Source: Crocodylus rhombifer (Eukaryota; Chordata; Crocodylia; Crocodylidae). From it: a stretch of DNA of 64,000 bases. Each line of letters opens with the position of its first letter. Positions within the stretch are counted from its first letter, which is position 1. Positions 35,746 to 48,747 of this stretch are shown here, one piece after another. The notes under the pieces were generated by a model. The model was not told where the DNA came from. It saw nothing but the letters and a program-made list of their open reading frames with translations, and did no database searches. The stretch covers positions 477,535-541,534 of the forward strand of contig JAVSML010021650.1 in assembly GCA_038503035.1 (NCBI GenBank), written 5' to 3'. The translations under genes were made by a program, and so were the position numbers.

Positions 35746-37077
35746 AAATGCTAGTCTGCAGCAGACCACAGCATTTATAGAGCTAGAATAATCTGAGTGG
35801 AGTAGAAGGGTGTGATTTGAACTGGGGCAATGGCAACACTAAGGGGATTCATCCCAGGAGAAAGGAGGAGAGATCGTCAGACCCTACCCCCCAGGGGTAA
35901 AATCAGCCTGGGACTCTGTAGAGGAGCTCCTGTTAGAGACACCCCTCAGGCATGGACAGTATCTGCATATCACCCAGGCATCTTGCCCTGCTTTCCACCC
36001 CCATCTAGTTCCTGTGCTGTGCTGCCCAGCTCCAGGACCCTGGGCAAGGAGGGACTGTAGGTAGCTTGTATCACTGGGACCTCTTTCAGATACACTTTCC
36101 CTCCAAAGGTCCCAGCCTGGGTTCTGCAGGAAGAAATGAATCAGAGCTCAAATGCCTATTCAGCATGTCAGCGTTGTCGTGAATAGGACTCTAATTATGG
36201 TGGGCCAAATCCCAGATTCCTATCTCAGATTCTACTCTGCCCTCAGCCAGGGGAAATTCCCCCTGGGCTGAACACCTGTAACAAAAGTTCAAACTGACAA
36301 ACTCCAGAGATGCTGATCAGCCCAATCCTTGACAAACCTCATTTTGAGTGAGTTAGTGCTGAGTCAGCAGTTCAGGTTTTGGTCTGATGATGCTAAGAAA
36401 TATCTGATCAAAACTGAATTGTCTCTTGCGCTGGGTCCCCAGGGCTCTAGTTCTGTCTACAATCAGACGCGGTGATCATGTCAGCAGTCAGAGTAGCAAG
36501 CAAAAAAATTACCAGTGTGGAGGAGGTGGGGGAAGGTGCCACCCTGAGATCAAACTTGGCATTTCCCAGTCTCCTGAGGCTAGATCCAGCATTTCCATTC
36601 TGTGTTCCTATCTGTCCTGTCTCCTGGGCACCATTAGAAGGAACCACATGGGCAGCATTTGTGACTGAAGGATCAGTTTAATAAAGGAGTAATTTTTATG
36701 ACTGTATTGTTTCTATGTCTTATCTTGGAGGCCAGGGAAAGAGAGCATAATCTGCAGTTCACATTATAATAGGATGAAATATGCATGTATTGTTCCAAAG
36801 CAGTGGCAGAACTGATGAGAATTAACTGTTAAAGGGCTAGTATCATTACTAGATGTGAATATACATCTTCTGTGCATTCAACATGAAAATATCCCCTCGG
36901 AGATCAAATCTTCTTAACAAGCAAACAGTCATGGGGGAAGCTCCACTGCCTACTGGAGGAATAGTCTGTGTGCTTTAAAATAGGAGACACAATAGTAGGA
37001 ATAATGAACACTAATTAGAAATGCAGAAATGCTGGGCTGGATTTTAGCAAGGGTGAATGGGTAGCTAATGGAACAAA
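35746..37077. other. Intergenic sequence, no gene seen
   Basis: Non-coding sequence without recognised repeats. Confidence 0.4.
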
Positions 37078-37165
37078 GGACTGAAAGGGACTTTCTGGAT
37101 CACCATGTCCAGTCTTGTAATTGCAGGCACCACATTGCGTGATCCCTTCCCTTAGGTAGATTTAT
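37078..37165 (-). mobile_element. CR1 LINE 3'-end fragment
   Basis: Reads on the plus strand actgaaagggactttctgg, then catgtccag, the reverse complement of a diverged CR1 3' end. Confidence 0.55.
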
Positions 37166-37534
37166 TAAGCTATTTTAAACTAAGTTGGGGTAAATGTTGC
37201 ACTGTCTTGTGCTCCCATGAAGGCCAGGCTGGAAGTAGGTATACAATCAGGAGAAGACTCCCATCCAAGTGTCCTGCAAACAGTTGTGCAGTGGAAAGGA
37301 ACTGGAGCAGGTCAAGGGAAGGACAGGATCCATCGGCACATGGACCCCCTGCTCCTTCCTAGCTACTGGGTATTTCACTCATTAGTTTAGAACATCGGCT
37401 CTCACCCCAAGGGTGCCAATCCCCAGAGGTGCTGTGCTCATGTCCCAAAGGTTGCCCTGAGTTTTGGGCTAGATAGGGAAATCCTGATTTTGTGCAGGGT
37501 ATGGGAGGGCTGAGAGAATGAAATGACTGCAGTC

Positions 37535-37700
37535 TTGTGACCTCAGGAAAAGGCTTGTTTGTGATATCTTTTACTGGATCACTGTATAATTGAGAGAGAA
37601 GTTTGACAAACTGTCAAGCACAAAGTGCCCTTCCTCACATCCAGGCAGAACAAAGTTCCACCTTATAGACTGACTAATTTGGAGATGTACTCAGCTCTGG
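37535..37700 (-). mobile_element. Penelope-like terminal relic with hammerhead-like core
   Basis: On the minus strand GTGAGGAAGGGCAC, a TTT loop, GTGCTTGACAG and then, further on, GATCCAGTAAAAGATATC follow the same order as the copy at 45 kb (CTGATGAAGGGTG, loop, CACAAAAG, GTCTAATAAAAGGTATC). The order of a CTGATGA-like box, a small stem-loop and a GAAA-like box is that of a minimal hammerhead ribozyme, known from Penelope-like elements. Both boxes are mutated here. Sequence to about 38160 may belong to the same or another old element. Confidence 0.45.
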
Positions 37701-38704
37701 AGAAGCAGACATAGCTTGAGCTCAATAGCAGATAAAACAAAGCAAAAGTAGCAAGTAGATTCTAATGAGCCATAACTCCATTGATGAGGTTTAGTCCGTG
37801 CTTTTTAGTGTCCCATAAGGTTATATGATTTTCTGTTCCTAGACCTGTCTTCTGGTGTTTTGTAGATTTCCCTTGAGCCTGAGGGTTGTAAGGTCAGAAA
37901 AAGGAGTGCTGTTCTATGAAAAGTATTCTCCAACCCCTGTTCACATGTCTCTGCCTTTATATTTTTTTTTCTGTGAGTTCATTCTTGTGCACTCTTTGTC
38001 TAGTTTCACCCACATGGTTTCCATGAGGGTACTTAGTGCATTGGATGAGATAAACCTTGTGCTATGATAGATGTATGTAGGAGCTATGGATTCTGATGGT
38101 TTCTTTGGCAGGCTTTGTGAGCTAGCATTTGGGAAGGGATTCTTTCTTCTCACTTCAATAGAGCTCCCTTGAGCCCAGCTGAATGGCACCAACCTGCTTG
38201 GACCCTGAGTATGGATGCAGGTCATGCTGCTTTTGCAGCAATTCTGCCAGTTGGGGGCAGGTGTGTGGAGTTAGAAAGTGCCCTTGGGGCATGTCTACAC
38301 CGCATTGGACAGTGATAGGGAGCACTGCCCTGAAAATATGCCCCCCTTGCTCATTCCTCTTCCATGTGTGCCACTTGCTGCCAATAGAACAGTGCTGGTT
38401 TTGTTCTGCATACACACTAGAAAGTGGTCAGGTGACCATTTAGCAACCACGGAGCAGGAGCAAGAGGGATGGGCCTGTTTGCATGGCTGTGCTCCTTAGT
38501 ATGTCCTGTGCAGGATAGATGCACCCCAAAAGTCTCCCTTAAAATTTGAAGTGAATAAACCAGCAGGAATTCTGCTCTGGACTCAAATTCAACTGTGCAA
38601 ACCCTTCCTGTTTGCAGCCCCTGGATTGTCTGTGGCAGTCCTGGTTCAGTCCCAATTTTCTTCTGTTAGTCCATATGGACTAGGTAGGTAAGACTCAAGG
38701 TTAG

Positions 38705-38830
38705 AATCGGAGAGCTCTGGTGTGCCAGTCTTGCCATCAGTACAAAGGGGATAATCAACCTTGCTTACCTCTTTGGGTGGCTGGGAGAGTTGATCTCAGT
38801 GCAGTGCTTTTCAAGCTGTCAAGGGACATG
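38705..38830 (+). mobile_element. Diverged MIR SINE
   Basis: The words gccatcagtacaaaggggat, cttacctctttgggtggctg and gagttgatctcagtgcagtg follow the MIR 3' half ('catctgtaaaatggggat…ctacctcatagggttgt…'). Considerable divergence. Confidence 0.45.
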
Positions 38831-39556
38831 ATGTTTGTACCGTTTCTTCCCACACTATGTCCTGCAACAGTCATGGGGCTGGGGCAAATACAAATAAGGA
38901 ACTGTGGTCTGTGCCCTGTGGTTTCCTCCCTCACTCCACTGGTTGGCTGTCTACAGTTTGTATTGTCATTTGTCCTCTTCTCCCTATCCTGTTAGTGCCT
39001 TGAGCCTCAGAACTCCCTGCAGAGAGAGCAGTGCTATTTTACTGCAAACAGAATTCAGTTTGTTCTCCCCAGACCTTCCCTGTCCTGTCCTGGGGTGCCT
39101 GTGTTGTGACTGCAATTTCAATTGCTCCTTGCCTGGAGAAGACAGTCACACGCATACACCCACACACACATACTCACTATGAGTATCTTGATTTGTATGC
39201 TGGTCCAGCTGGATTTGGAAGACAATGCTAATTATATTTGTCTCTTGTTATGAAGAAGGTTACATTTTGTACTGTTCTGGCTGAACAGGAAATGTAATTG
39301 ATTAATTTAGGACTTAAGAAGGGAGAGGAGATCAGGGATCTGGAGAGGCGGCTTGGCCAAACACTGACCTGGCTGCTTCATGGTTTCACAGCATCATCTT
39401 TTGTTTGCCTGGAAACTGGTTGGTGAAGGTGTAAGTGTGGTTGGCTCTTCAGAGGTTGCTCCTGGGGAGGAACTGGCTCTTTGGCAGAGTGGTCCAAGTG
39501 GTGGGGTGCAAAAAAAAGCAACTGCTGGTGGCAGCTGCACGATTGCAGTTGTGATC

Positions 39557-39566
39557 NNNNNNNNNN
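39557..39566. other. Assembly gap (10 N)
   Basis: Ten undetermined bases interrupt otherwise unremarkable sequence; the true gap length is unknown. Confidence 0.99.
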
Positions 39567-39848
39567 GACCTGGTCACATCCTAGTGACCACCAGGTATCT
39601 GTGGTCATTGCCTTACAGGCTGACTGCATGGATCCGTCCACACCTACACCATGCCCCATGCCTCACAAGTGTTATTGTACCATCATTCACTATGTAGGGG
39701 TCTTGTCTTTATTGCCCTCCTATGCTCTTACTATCTTCCTATGCTGTCACTGGGCCTCCTATGCTGTAGGGCAGGCCCATGGAACAGGACCTGGATTCTA
39801 GGTTACAGCCTCCCTGCCTACAGGTCCTCAATCCTATCAGCCTCTATT

Positions 39849-40240
39849 GGTGGCCCCTCTCAGACCTTCGGCCCCTTCTAGGCTCTGGCTCAACTCCCAG
39901 GCCAGTAGAGATCTCTAGGCTCCTCAGCTCTGGCAGTCACCAGCTGTGGTCCCTCCTGGACCTTTAGCCCCTCCTGGGCTCTGGCCCCATCCTAAGGCCG
40001 GTTGAAACCTCCAGGCTCTCTGGAACAACTTGTTCCCCCTGGACTTGGTCTCTTGCTGTGGTCCCTCTTGGACTTTTGGCCCTTCCTGGGCTCTGGTCCT
40101 GCTCCTGGTCTAGTTGGGATCACCAGGCTCCCTAGCCTTGGCAGTCTCTGACTACAGCTCCTCCTCTGGGCTCATGGACCCTCTGGTTCCATGATCAGTA
40201 CTTCTTTGGGCTCATGGACCTCTCTGGGTCCTTTATCCCC
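39849..40240. repeat. Minisatellite, units of about 97-112 bp
   Basis: At least three imperfect units begin near 39849, 39945 and 40057 with a 'gtggtccctcctggac' word, followed by 'cttcctgggctctgg', 'gccag' and 'ccaggctc'. Beyond 40150 shorter repeats such as 'ctgggctcatggacc' recur (40177, 40218). It may be the repetitive part of an old retroelement LTR; AATAAA words follow at about 40336-40394. Confidence 0.6.
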
Positions 40241-40883
40241 TGATCCCACATGCAGCCCCTCTCTGGGCTTTTGGTTCTCTAAGTAGCCTTGAGCCTGCTC
40301 CAGCAGGGCTCAAGTTTGTAACAGTAGTGCAACTTAATAAAAACACTTATGCTCTCTGGGAGACAGTCAACCCTCTCTGGGTTTGACATAAAATAAAAGC
40401 CACCTGCCTGCATAAACAAGCCTTTCTCTTTGCCCTAGTTAACTACCTCTTGTCCCTAGACTTGCAGAGTTGCTTATCCAGCTGCCATCCATTCAGGAGC
40501 CCTGCTGCTTTGCTGCCAGGAGTTCCTCTCTTCAGGGCTCCCAGGGTCAGATTACTTGACCATCTCAGGTCCAGGGCTTGTATGGCTCAAGCCTGGCCCT
40601 CTTCTGGTCAGATGAATCTCTAATTAGACCCCCTTGCCACCTGCAAGCTGCCTCTCAGATTGCTTGCCCTCTTAAAGGGAAAGGTGCACTAGTCATCCTG
40701 TCACACGCTTGTATTTACCCAGGGTACTTATGTGACAAACAACGTGAAAGCATACCACCATCTTCTGCTGGAGTTTATAGAGAGATTATCTGAGAAGTTT
40801 TGCATCTGTGAGGTGTTTTATGCCAATATTGTATGGATTTGATGTTTACACAAGTCATTAAATGCCAGAATGTGGTTTCTCTG
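40241..40883. other. No gene seen
   Basis: Non-coding, possibly a continuation of the element carrying the minisatellite. No exon recognised. Confidence 0.35.
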
Positions 40884-41421
40884 AATCATAGAAAAATAGG
40901 TTTAGATGGGACATCAGGTCACTCAGTCCAACCCCTTGCTGCAGGAAGGATTATCCCTGTCTAAACCACCCCAGATAAGTGTCAGTCATATCTGCTCTTA
41001 GAAACTTCCACAGATAGAGGCTCTACAGCCTAAGTTATCTGTTCTAGTGCTTAACCACCCTCATAGTTAGAAAGTTCTTCCCAATCTCTAACTCAAATTC
41101 CCCTTGCTGCAGTTTAATGCCGTTATTTCTTGTGCTGTCCCTGGCAGCCACAGAGAGTAGTCTGTTACTATTGTCTTTATAAGTACACTTCATGTATTTG
41201 AAGACTGTTACCAAGTCCCACCCCCACCCCAAATCTTCTCTTTTTCCAATTAAATAATCTCAGTTCTTCCTACCTTGCTTCATACATTTTGCAGACACCT
41301 AATCATTTTTGTTGCTGTTTGTTGGACTCCTTTCAATTCTTCTACATCTTTCTTGCAGTACGGTACCCCAAACTGGACACTGCTCTTCAGATGAACCCTC
41401 ACTAGTGCTGAGTACAGTGGA
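40884..41421 (-). mobile_element. CR1 LINE 3' part, about 540 bp
   Basis: Starts with the reverse complement of the CR1 terminal repeat (gaatcatagaaaaatagg), then tcagtccaaccccttgctgc and further C-terminal ORF2 sequence (ggtaccccaaactggacactg). It belongs to a different and older CR1 subfamily than the two long copies. Confidence 0.85.
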
Positions 41422-44400
41422 AGTTTGGTAGACAGTAGTAAACATAGTTGGAGTGGTTAAACCATCTAGAAGTCTAGTACCAGCTTTTGCAGTACAGGTA
41501 GTACATGTCTCTCAGGGGGTAAACAGGTACCAGCTAAACAGGAGGGAGTTAGAGAGCACAGTGGATTCAGAGAGACTTCCGCTTCTAGTGTGATCACTTT
41601 TCTCTACCAAATTCCCCAGCCAAGTGTAGGTGAGACTTGCTCTTTCTTGTCACAGGTAGCCAGATACACCAGGAGAGAAGTGTGTATTTTGTTGCTTTGG
41701 GTGCAGACAATGAGTTAGACTATGGACTTGTCTCCTGTCTCTCTGACCAATGACCCTATCCAGTAGCAGGTCCAGGCAGGGGGCAATAGATTGTACCCCC
41801 CACTCTGGCTGTGCCACACATGTGCAGTGAACTCTGAGCTTGCTGCCTGGTCAGTGTGGGCTGCTCCGATGAGTAGGGAGCCCTGTGCTCACTCCTTGAT
41901 TAGGGTAAGAGTTGGCCAAAGCTGCTGCTTGCACATGGGTCTGGAGACCAGGGGTGAATGCTGCTGCTGTTGACTCTTCCTTTCCTTCTCCCTCCTTACT
42001 GGATTCAGCAGAAAAAAGGCTCACAAGCAGTACAGCCAAAGGGGGTGTGACTGCACCGATGAATCTCCCCTAAATTTGCCCCTGAGCCTACCCACGCATG
42101 CACCTGAAAGCAGGTAAAGTAGGTGCCTGCAGTTTGGCCACAGAGTAGAGGAGGGTAGTTTGGGGGAAGAGATATCTGGGGACACTTCATGCTAGCACAT
42201 ATACATGCAAATGCACCAGGAAAGCAAAGCAGCACTGGACTGAGGTGAGGTGGGCTCGGGGTATTCCTAGGTGTTGGGGGAAAATGGGAGATTTCCCCCA
42301 TTGCAGATGGAAGTGCATGGTGGGGAAATCTTTCAGTGGGGGGAGGCACGGTGGGGATACTCTCCATGGCGGCCCAGGTTTCAGAGCTAGGGGAGAATCT
42401 TTCTGGTTCTCATGGTGATTCATGAATTAGAAAATGAAGGATCCACTTGTGCAGCATGACGGAATTTGGAGGGAAGGAGCGGGGCACCCCTATGGCAGCA
42501 CATGCTTTGGAGAAGAGAGGTCTGATACATCTGGAGGTGCGAGGTGCAAGGTGCAGGGCAGTGAGGGGCCACCTGTGCTAGCATCAGCTGGACTAAAGGC
42601 TTGCAGAGCTCCTTTCTCCAGACCTGGGTCCCTGCTAGCAACGGTGACAGCTCCATGCAGAGACGCAGCTGGGACTTTGGACCAGATGGAATGCTTGCAG
42701 CCCTGTCCCATGTAATATTCATGAACTCTTAAGGCTTCTTCCTGCTCTCACAGCTGAGGCTTTCTTTGCAGTCCACATGACCTCCTAAACACTGTGGTGC
42801 TGCCTGCCCTGCCTGAGGAGCACATCTGTTCAGTGCACAATTGTTAGATTTCAGAAATGATGGAGTTAGACTAACTGGTTATGAGTGAAATTTTGCTAAT
42901 TCCATGCAAAATAATCAAATTGTAGCTAATGCACCCAAGAGACTGGTTTGTTGGCCTCCAAAGTGCCTATTAGTGACAATTTGTGATGCTAAAGTCACAT
43001 AAAATGTGGGACACGAATGCAAGCACAAGACATATTGTAGACTCTTTCCAGTGACACATAGCATTTAACCTTGAACTGCTCACAGGGAACCTTCCTATAT
43101 ACACAGTGACACATTTATAGATATTAAATAATTAAACAGCAGTAAGCAGTGGGTGCCTGCCTCCCACATTTGGGTTAACATTTCTACAGCAGTATTGGCC
43201 CCATCCACTCTGGAAGGACCTTGTCAGCTGGTCTGTTACTTGAAACAGCTAACTCTAAGCACAGCTTTGTAGTGAGGATTTATATTATATTAGAAGGGAA
43301 AATATCACAACAGCCTTTCAAATAAACCCTGGACAGTGGTACTAACTTGAGCAGTAGTGGAAATGTATGATGGCAGCATCCAAGGGAACAGTCAGAATGG
43401 GGACCTATGGTGCTAGATTATTTGGTCCTGTAAAAGCTCAGAAAACGGATGCCAGGACATGACCCTTTCCAGCCATGGGGTGCCAGGAGATGTCCCTGGA
43501 ACAGTGCCTCTGGTGCAGCACTTCTACTCAGGCCCTTCCAAAACACTGACTGTCACTTGCCTCTAGCTCAGTTGAACTCATCCTAGATTTGATCAGCTAA
43601 TTAATGCTGCATGGACAGCCAAGAGCATGCCCAGACTCTCAGACAAAAGCCCCTCTCCAACTACAAATCCACTCAGGAAAGTAGTGTCTTCTGTTGTTCA
43701 CATAGCTGGTGGTGTTTGTTTACAGATGAAACCCCTGCCCCTCCTGCCCCTTTGCAGATGGGGTTCCTATGGGAAATGCCTTGTAAGAGAAGCCTGGCTT
43801 TCCCTCCTCTGCTCCTGGCTGTTTAGCCTGGCTGTTTTTTTGATTTAAGTGTTCCTGACATTTAACAGACACTGAAGTCACTCAAGCCTCAACTCCAGGA
43901 GGAAACAGCATCCTTTGGAACTTAAGTTGTTTTTTTACCTGAAGTTGCATAATGCAAAGCCCGATGTGCACTGGCTTAATTCAGTTTGAGAGCAGTTCAT
44001 TTCAGTTGTGTTTAAACCTACTGTCAGCTGACTTCAGCAAAACAGATAAAAGCCAAGAGAGTACATGGGGAGGGGTTGTACCAGCTGGACTAAACCAGTT
44101 TAAACTCATCTTTCTGATAGCCTTAAAATACTTTCCAGAGGCTCACAAGACACCTTCTCCTGAGCCAGCATGCCTCAGCAAGTAGTCCTGGATTAGCTAA
44201 ATCTGGCTTGTCAGCCGTGTACCCAGACTAGCAAGGGACAGTCCCGATGGTTGACATAGGCTCCCTGAAAAGGGAGGAGAGGATTCTCCATTCTACATCC
44301 ACAGTGCAGGTCTTCCCCTCTGCCCTTGATTTGGGACTCCTTGTGTTCAGGCTTGCCCACCTTGCTAATCTTATGAACAGCTGCAGGCCTAAGGGGTGAA

Positions 44401-44892
44401 ATTTGCCTCCATATAGATGAACATCATGAGAACTATGTACTACCAAGCCATTGAGCCAGGGTCCTACATCAAGAGCAGGGCTGGAGGTTATCCGTTTGGA
44501 CAGAATTGGGGGTGAATTTTCTGTGCCAAGACACCATTATGATGTGTGCTTTTGAAAGCCAGATGGATAGATGGAGAAAGATCCCATAGTTAGATTGTAC
44601 ACATTAACTGCATATGTATCTAAGACCTTCCAACCTAGGTAGAGACCTCCAGAAAATGCTGACTAACATTTCTCATCGGAGGCACTTTTGTGTAGGGATT
44701 TCTCAGTATCCTGGTTGCCATATCAACCTTTTTGTGGTTCATTGCAGGCTGGAAACAGGACTAGCTGACTTTATTTCTTCTCAATCAATCCATTTCTTGC
44801 TCCCTCAATATCTGGAGATCCTTTCTTTGAAGAACATTCTATAAGCTAAGAAAAGAAACCTAATAAATATTTTATAACAATAGACAATCAGG
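41422..44892. other. Intergenic sequence, no gene seen
   Basis: About 3.5 kb with no recognised repeat or exon; open frames are scattered and unlike any family known to me. Confidence 0.4.
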
Positions 44893-45480
44893 ACTGATAG
44901 TAGAGATGATACCTTTTATTAGACCAACAAGATTTTTGCAAAAAGAATTCTTTAATTGCAAACTTTTGTGCACAAACACCCTTCATCAGGCATTGGAGAA
45001 AAGATTGTAGAAAGAACTTCTCCTTCTTCTCTAAGGACTGGAAAGATTTTAGAGGGAGGTCCGTTCCACACCTGCAGGTGAAAACTCCTTGTTTAAAGGG
45101 GTTTTCCATTGCTGACCTATATTTCTAGACTAGGCTCTAGAATGCTCTTTCTTAAATGCTTTCACAAAGCAGAAAAAACCTGTTGATTGTTTTCATGCAT
45201 CACATGTAGCTCCATAACCAAAGAAGCCATGGTCTGATGTTGGTAAGTGAAGCAGAATGAGCTCTTTTGAAACCTTTTGGTCTAACAATTGGAAGGAATT
45301 GTGCTGAATGGAACCAGTGTTTGGGGAAAAACAGTGCATTGGCCATGTGCAGACACTCCCTGCATGTTGCACATGCCTTTGGATTTGTAGCAAACAGTTT
45401 CACTCTCTGTTTGTACTTCCCTGGGGTTTACTGAACTCCTGAAACTGAGGTTATCCAAGATGATCTGCCAACAGGGGGAG
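44893..45480 (-). mobile_element. Penelope-like element 3' relic
   Basis: The 3' terminal part (44893-45010) on the minus strand has CTGATGAAGGGTGTTTGTG, CACAAAAGTTTGCAA and then GTTGGTCTAATAAAAGGTATC, the hammerhead-containing terminal region seen in Penelope-like retroelements of vertebrates. GTG and CAC can form the central stem; the expected GAAA box reads AAAA. Upstream, the minus strand carries a CATCREC-like cysteine pair (about 45345-45365), possibly a remnant of the linker before the GIY-YIG endonuclease, but frames are broken. Confidence 0.5.
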
Positions 45481-46649
45481 ACACTGGACCTGTGCCCTTT
45501 GGTTATTTGCTCTAGTGCTTTGAAATGGCCTCAGTTTCATTTTTCTTTCTTTAGACATTTGAGCTGTGTCTAGGCTAAAAGACTTAAGGATGTCTGGAGT
45601 GTTAGTGGAATGGTGAGATTACAAGTGCCAACAGAGAAAGAATTGAGCCACTGAACAAGGTAGGGATATTTAAAAGCCACCTGTTCTCTATCGGCCCATT
45701 TTTTACTTTGGTGATTACTTCCACTTCGGATAAAGGATGTCTTAGTCGATTCTTTTATTAAGAGTGAGAGTTCACCTTACACATCTCCTAACACAGACCA
45801 TAGGTCTTCTGGTAAAGGCAGGGAAAAATGTAGCTGGCAGTCTTGATACGGACAAGGGGGAAAACAAGGAGAAAAAGTCCTTCTTGTGTCTTTTTTACTT
45901 ATCATAAAGAAGCAATAGAGGTTCACCTAGAAGGAAGTTTCATATGACTCTCGGTTCCCCTGAAGCAGAGGAAGGGAGCAGAGAGTGTGGGATTTTGGGT
46001 TGGAACATACAGAGCAATGGATTGACTCCTTTCGACATGGAAGACCCTGTGGGAGCTAATATGCACCCCAGTGCCCTCTTTCCCAAGAACATGGGCTATA
46101 GGACTGTGTGGGACCTCCTGGGTCCAATTCCCTGCCATTGCAGGTACCACATCATATTGTAAACAAATCCAGCTGTCTTAAAATCTGCAATTTCTTTCTC
46201 CTCAATATGCCTAATGGGCATATTATTATCCCAAGCTTCAGTCTTCTGATGGTTCAAAACCAGGCTCTTATTTTGCACTTGAAATGGACCTTTAGACAGT
46301 TTATATCCATTTGTTCAATGTGCCAAGATTAAATAGCTTAAATAGCTCATTTTCCTTCCTGTCATGTACCTAACATACAACTAAATTATAGGCACAGTGT
46401 GGCCGCCTTGCACTGGGGAGAAGAGATCCCCAGCAGTAGCAGCCCTAACTTGTTTGCAGGCACTTGGAGATCCAAAGGGACACTTGGGTATCTCTGCCAG
46501 CAGTGCCAGGAGCCCCAGAGGGGCATGTTTCAACAGGGTGAGGGCAAAGTCATGGCCCATCTGTTCCTTGTCAGAGCTGCATTTGGAGAATGCTGGCAAC
46601 TCTGCTTTGCAGGTGCAGCAAGCACCACTGTCCACTGCAGCATAACTGC
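45481..46649. other. No gene seen
   Basis: Non-coding sequence without recognised repeats. Confidence 0.4.
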
Positions 46650-46765
46650 CCCTGCAGATTTTTATTGCTGTACTACCCAGCCGAGGACCGTGGCCCCATT
46701 GTATCAGGTGCTGTACAAACAGAGAACAAAAAGATGGTTCCTCCTTCCAGAGGTCTGATATTCTA
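46650..46765 (+). repeat. Amniote interspersed repeat fragment
   Basis: The stretches tttttattgctgtactaccc and, further on, gtgctgtacaaacagagaac followed by aaaaagatggttcc match a widespread amniote repeat ('ggtgctgtacaaacacagaacaaaaagac'). Family name uncertain. Confidence 0.55.
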
Positions 46766-46769
46766 GGAC

Positions 46770-47015
46770 AGAGGTCAGCAGCATAATCTGATTGGGGGCT
46801 GAAGTGACCCAGCATGGATCTGAGGTAGTTCCCCACCCCTCTTAGCCAAAGCCCATGCTGACTGCAGCACAGCACAAGGAGAACTTTTCCCTCTGCCAAA
46901 GCTCTGGGCACCTGGCTACAATGCAGGATGAGTACAGTCCCCACTGCAAATGCTGCTGAAACCACAGCTCTGCAGACTAGCTCCAGCCCATGGCACATAG
47001 GTTGCCACCCCGCCC
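46770..47015 (+). mobile_element. hAT-like element, about 245 bp
   Basis: Left end ACAGAGGTCAGCAGCAT and right end CATAGGTTGCCACCCCG form an approximate inverted repeat of the CAGGGGTTGGCAAC type. No clear target duplication, so the boundaries are approximate. Confidence 0.45.
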
Positions 47016-48700
47016 CGCCCAGGCTAGGGCCTGGTCTGTCCTACTCAGGTTCTGTCAGCAAGGCTGTGAATGTGTCCATGCTTGCAGCTTCTCACTGGCA
47101 GTGGCACCTCTTCTTCCTACCAACAGAGCAAGGCCAGGCCTGTCTTGCAAACAACAGAAGGCTTCTGTCACTGCAGGGAGCCCTCCAGAAAGCATGTGTA
47201 GGTGTGCCTGCACTTTTTGCTGGCAGCTGCAGTCTCAGCGACTCTGACCCAATATGCGTTGTGATCCTGGCTGACACTGCTGGCTGCTAAAGGCTGCAGG
47301 GGCAAGACCATGCTTTGGCCTCTTCCCTGTGGCAGTAGCCATCTGCTGGCAGTGGGCTTGTCACAGAGCAAACCCTAAGAGCAGAGACAATGGATAAGCG
47401 CAGACAAATGTACAGGGGAGCAGACAGGAAACTAGGACGATAGTGGTACATAAGGGCTGGGCTCAGCTGCCCCAGTGCTGGAGCATTGTCAAGTTTTTTG
47501 TAGGTGTCACAGCCAAAAGGAACTTTTAAGGTGGGACTGGGAGGAGGGTGGTGAAGCCTTGTGGGTGTGTACAGGAAGCTTGTCCCAAGCCTGAGAGCCA
47601 GTTTGGGAGAAAGCACAGAAGTGCTTCGTTGAAGCATAAAACTGGTCCCCAAACCTTGTGTACAAATGCCATCTTTCAATGAGTTAATTCTGCTACTTCT
47701 GTACTGTCATTCCGTAGTTCCCATACATCCTGCAGTCAGCTGAGCCTGATCTTAGTCACCTAAATTATGTGCAGCTGCCAACTCCTGCATCCTGAGGTCT
47801 GGCCCTGGGGATCTTGCTTAGAGAGACTAGAGACACTGAGCCACACTCAGTACTGGAGCAAGCTCTGTTGGAACCAAAGGGGTTGTGCCTGCTTTCAAGG
47901 GTGTTAAATTTGGCCCCTGCTATCAGCAGTAGGATCCTGTTTTCTTCCAAGTCTTATGTTTTGTCTCCTGTGCAGGATGCCCAGAAGCATTTGCTAAGTG
48001 GGTTTTTAAACCACCACAGAACCATGAAGGTAAGTGAACCATGGCTCCCCTTGGTTTGCAGCAAAGATGCTATTAGCTGGAGCATGAAATGTGTTATTTC
48101 CGTGTGGGATTCCACTCCCTGGCCTGGGTGGGATGAGTCTCTTCTGCAGGCCTTTTCCCATCAAAGCCTCTTGCACTATTCAGAGCTATCTCCATTTGTA
48201 TTAGCATCCCCTTTGTGCACACTTTCCACAGCAATGCCATGCACAGAGCCCATTCTCAATACCCTGTCAGAACCTATGACACTCAGGAGCTACATTAACT
48301 GTGCAAACCTTTGGAGTAAAGTACATTTTTAGAATAACAGAAGCCCATGTACTGCCTCTTTGTGGCAGGCTATAAAAATACATTGCCCTTTTCTGTTGGT
48401 TTTTATATGTCAGGTCACACGTGCCCTATAGCACCCATTGCTAAAAATCATTAGTAATTTAAATTTTTGGGAGGAAAGAAAGTTGTTACCTCATGTACTA
48501 GTGTTAATGCACTTTTCTCCTTCCTCCTTGTGGGCTTGTGCCATTTCCTGAAATGGGTCAAACATATTTGAGCCAGTTAGAAGTAGATTAATTCTTCCCC
48601 CTTCATTAGTACAGCACAGCCATGAACACCCACCTGCTCTGATGCTGGCATATTCTGAAAGTCACTAGTGGAGCATAATAGTTGTGAAGTATGTGTGTAT
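47016..48700. other. No gene seen
   Basis: Non-coding sequence without recognised repeats. Confidence 0.4.
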
Positions 48701-48701
48701 A

Positions 48702-48711
48702 TATACACACA

Positions 48712-48747
<36 letters not shown>

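Noticed and set aside
46381..46998. 205-codon minus-strand open frame
   Set aside because: It runs across two repeats (46650-46765 and 46770-47015), has no family motif and no splice context.
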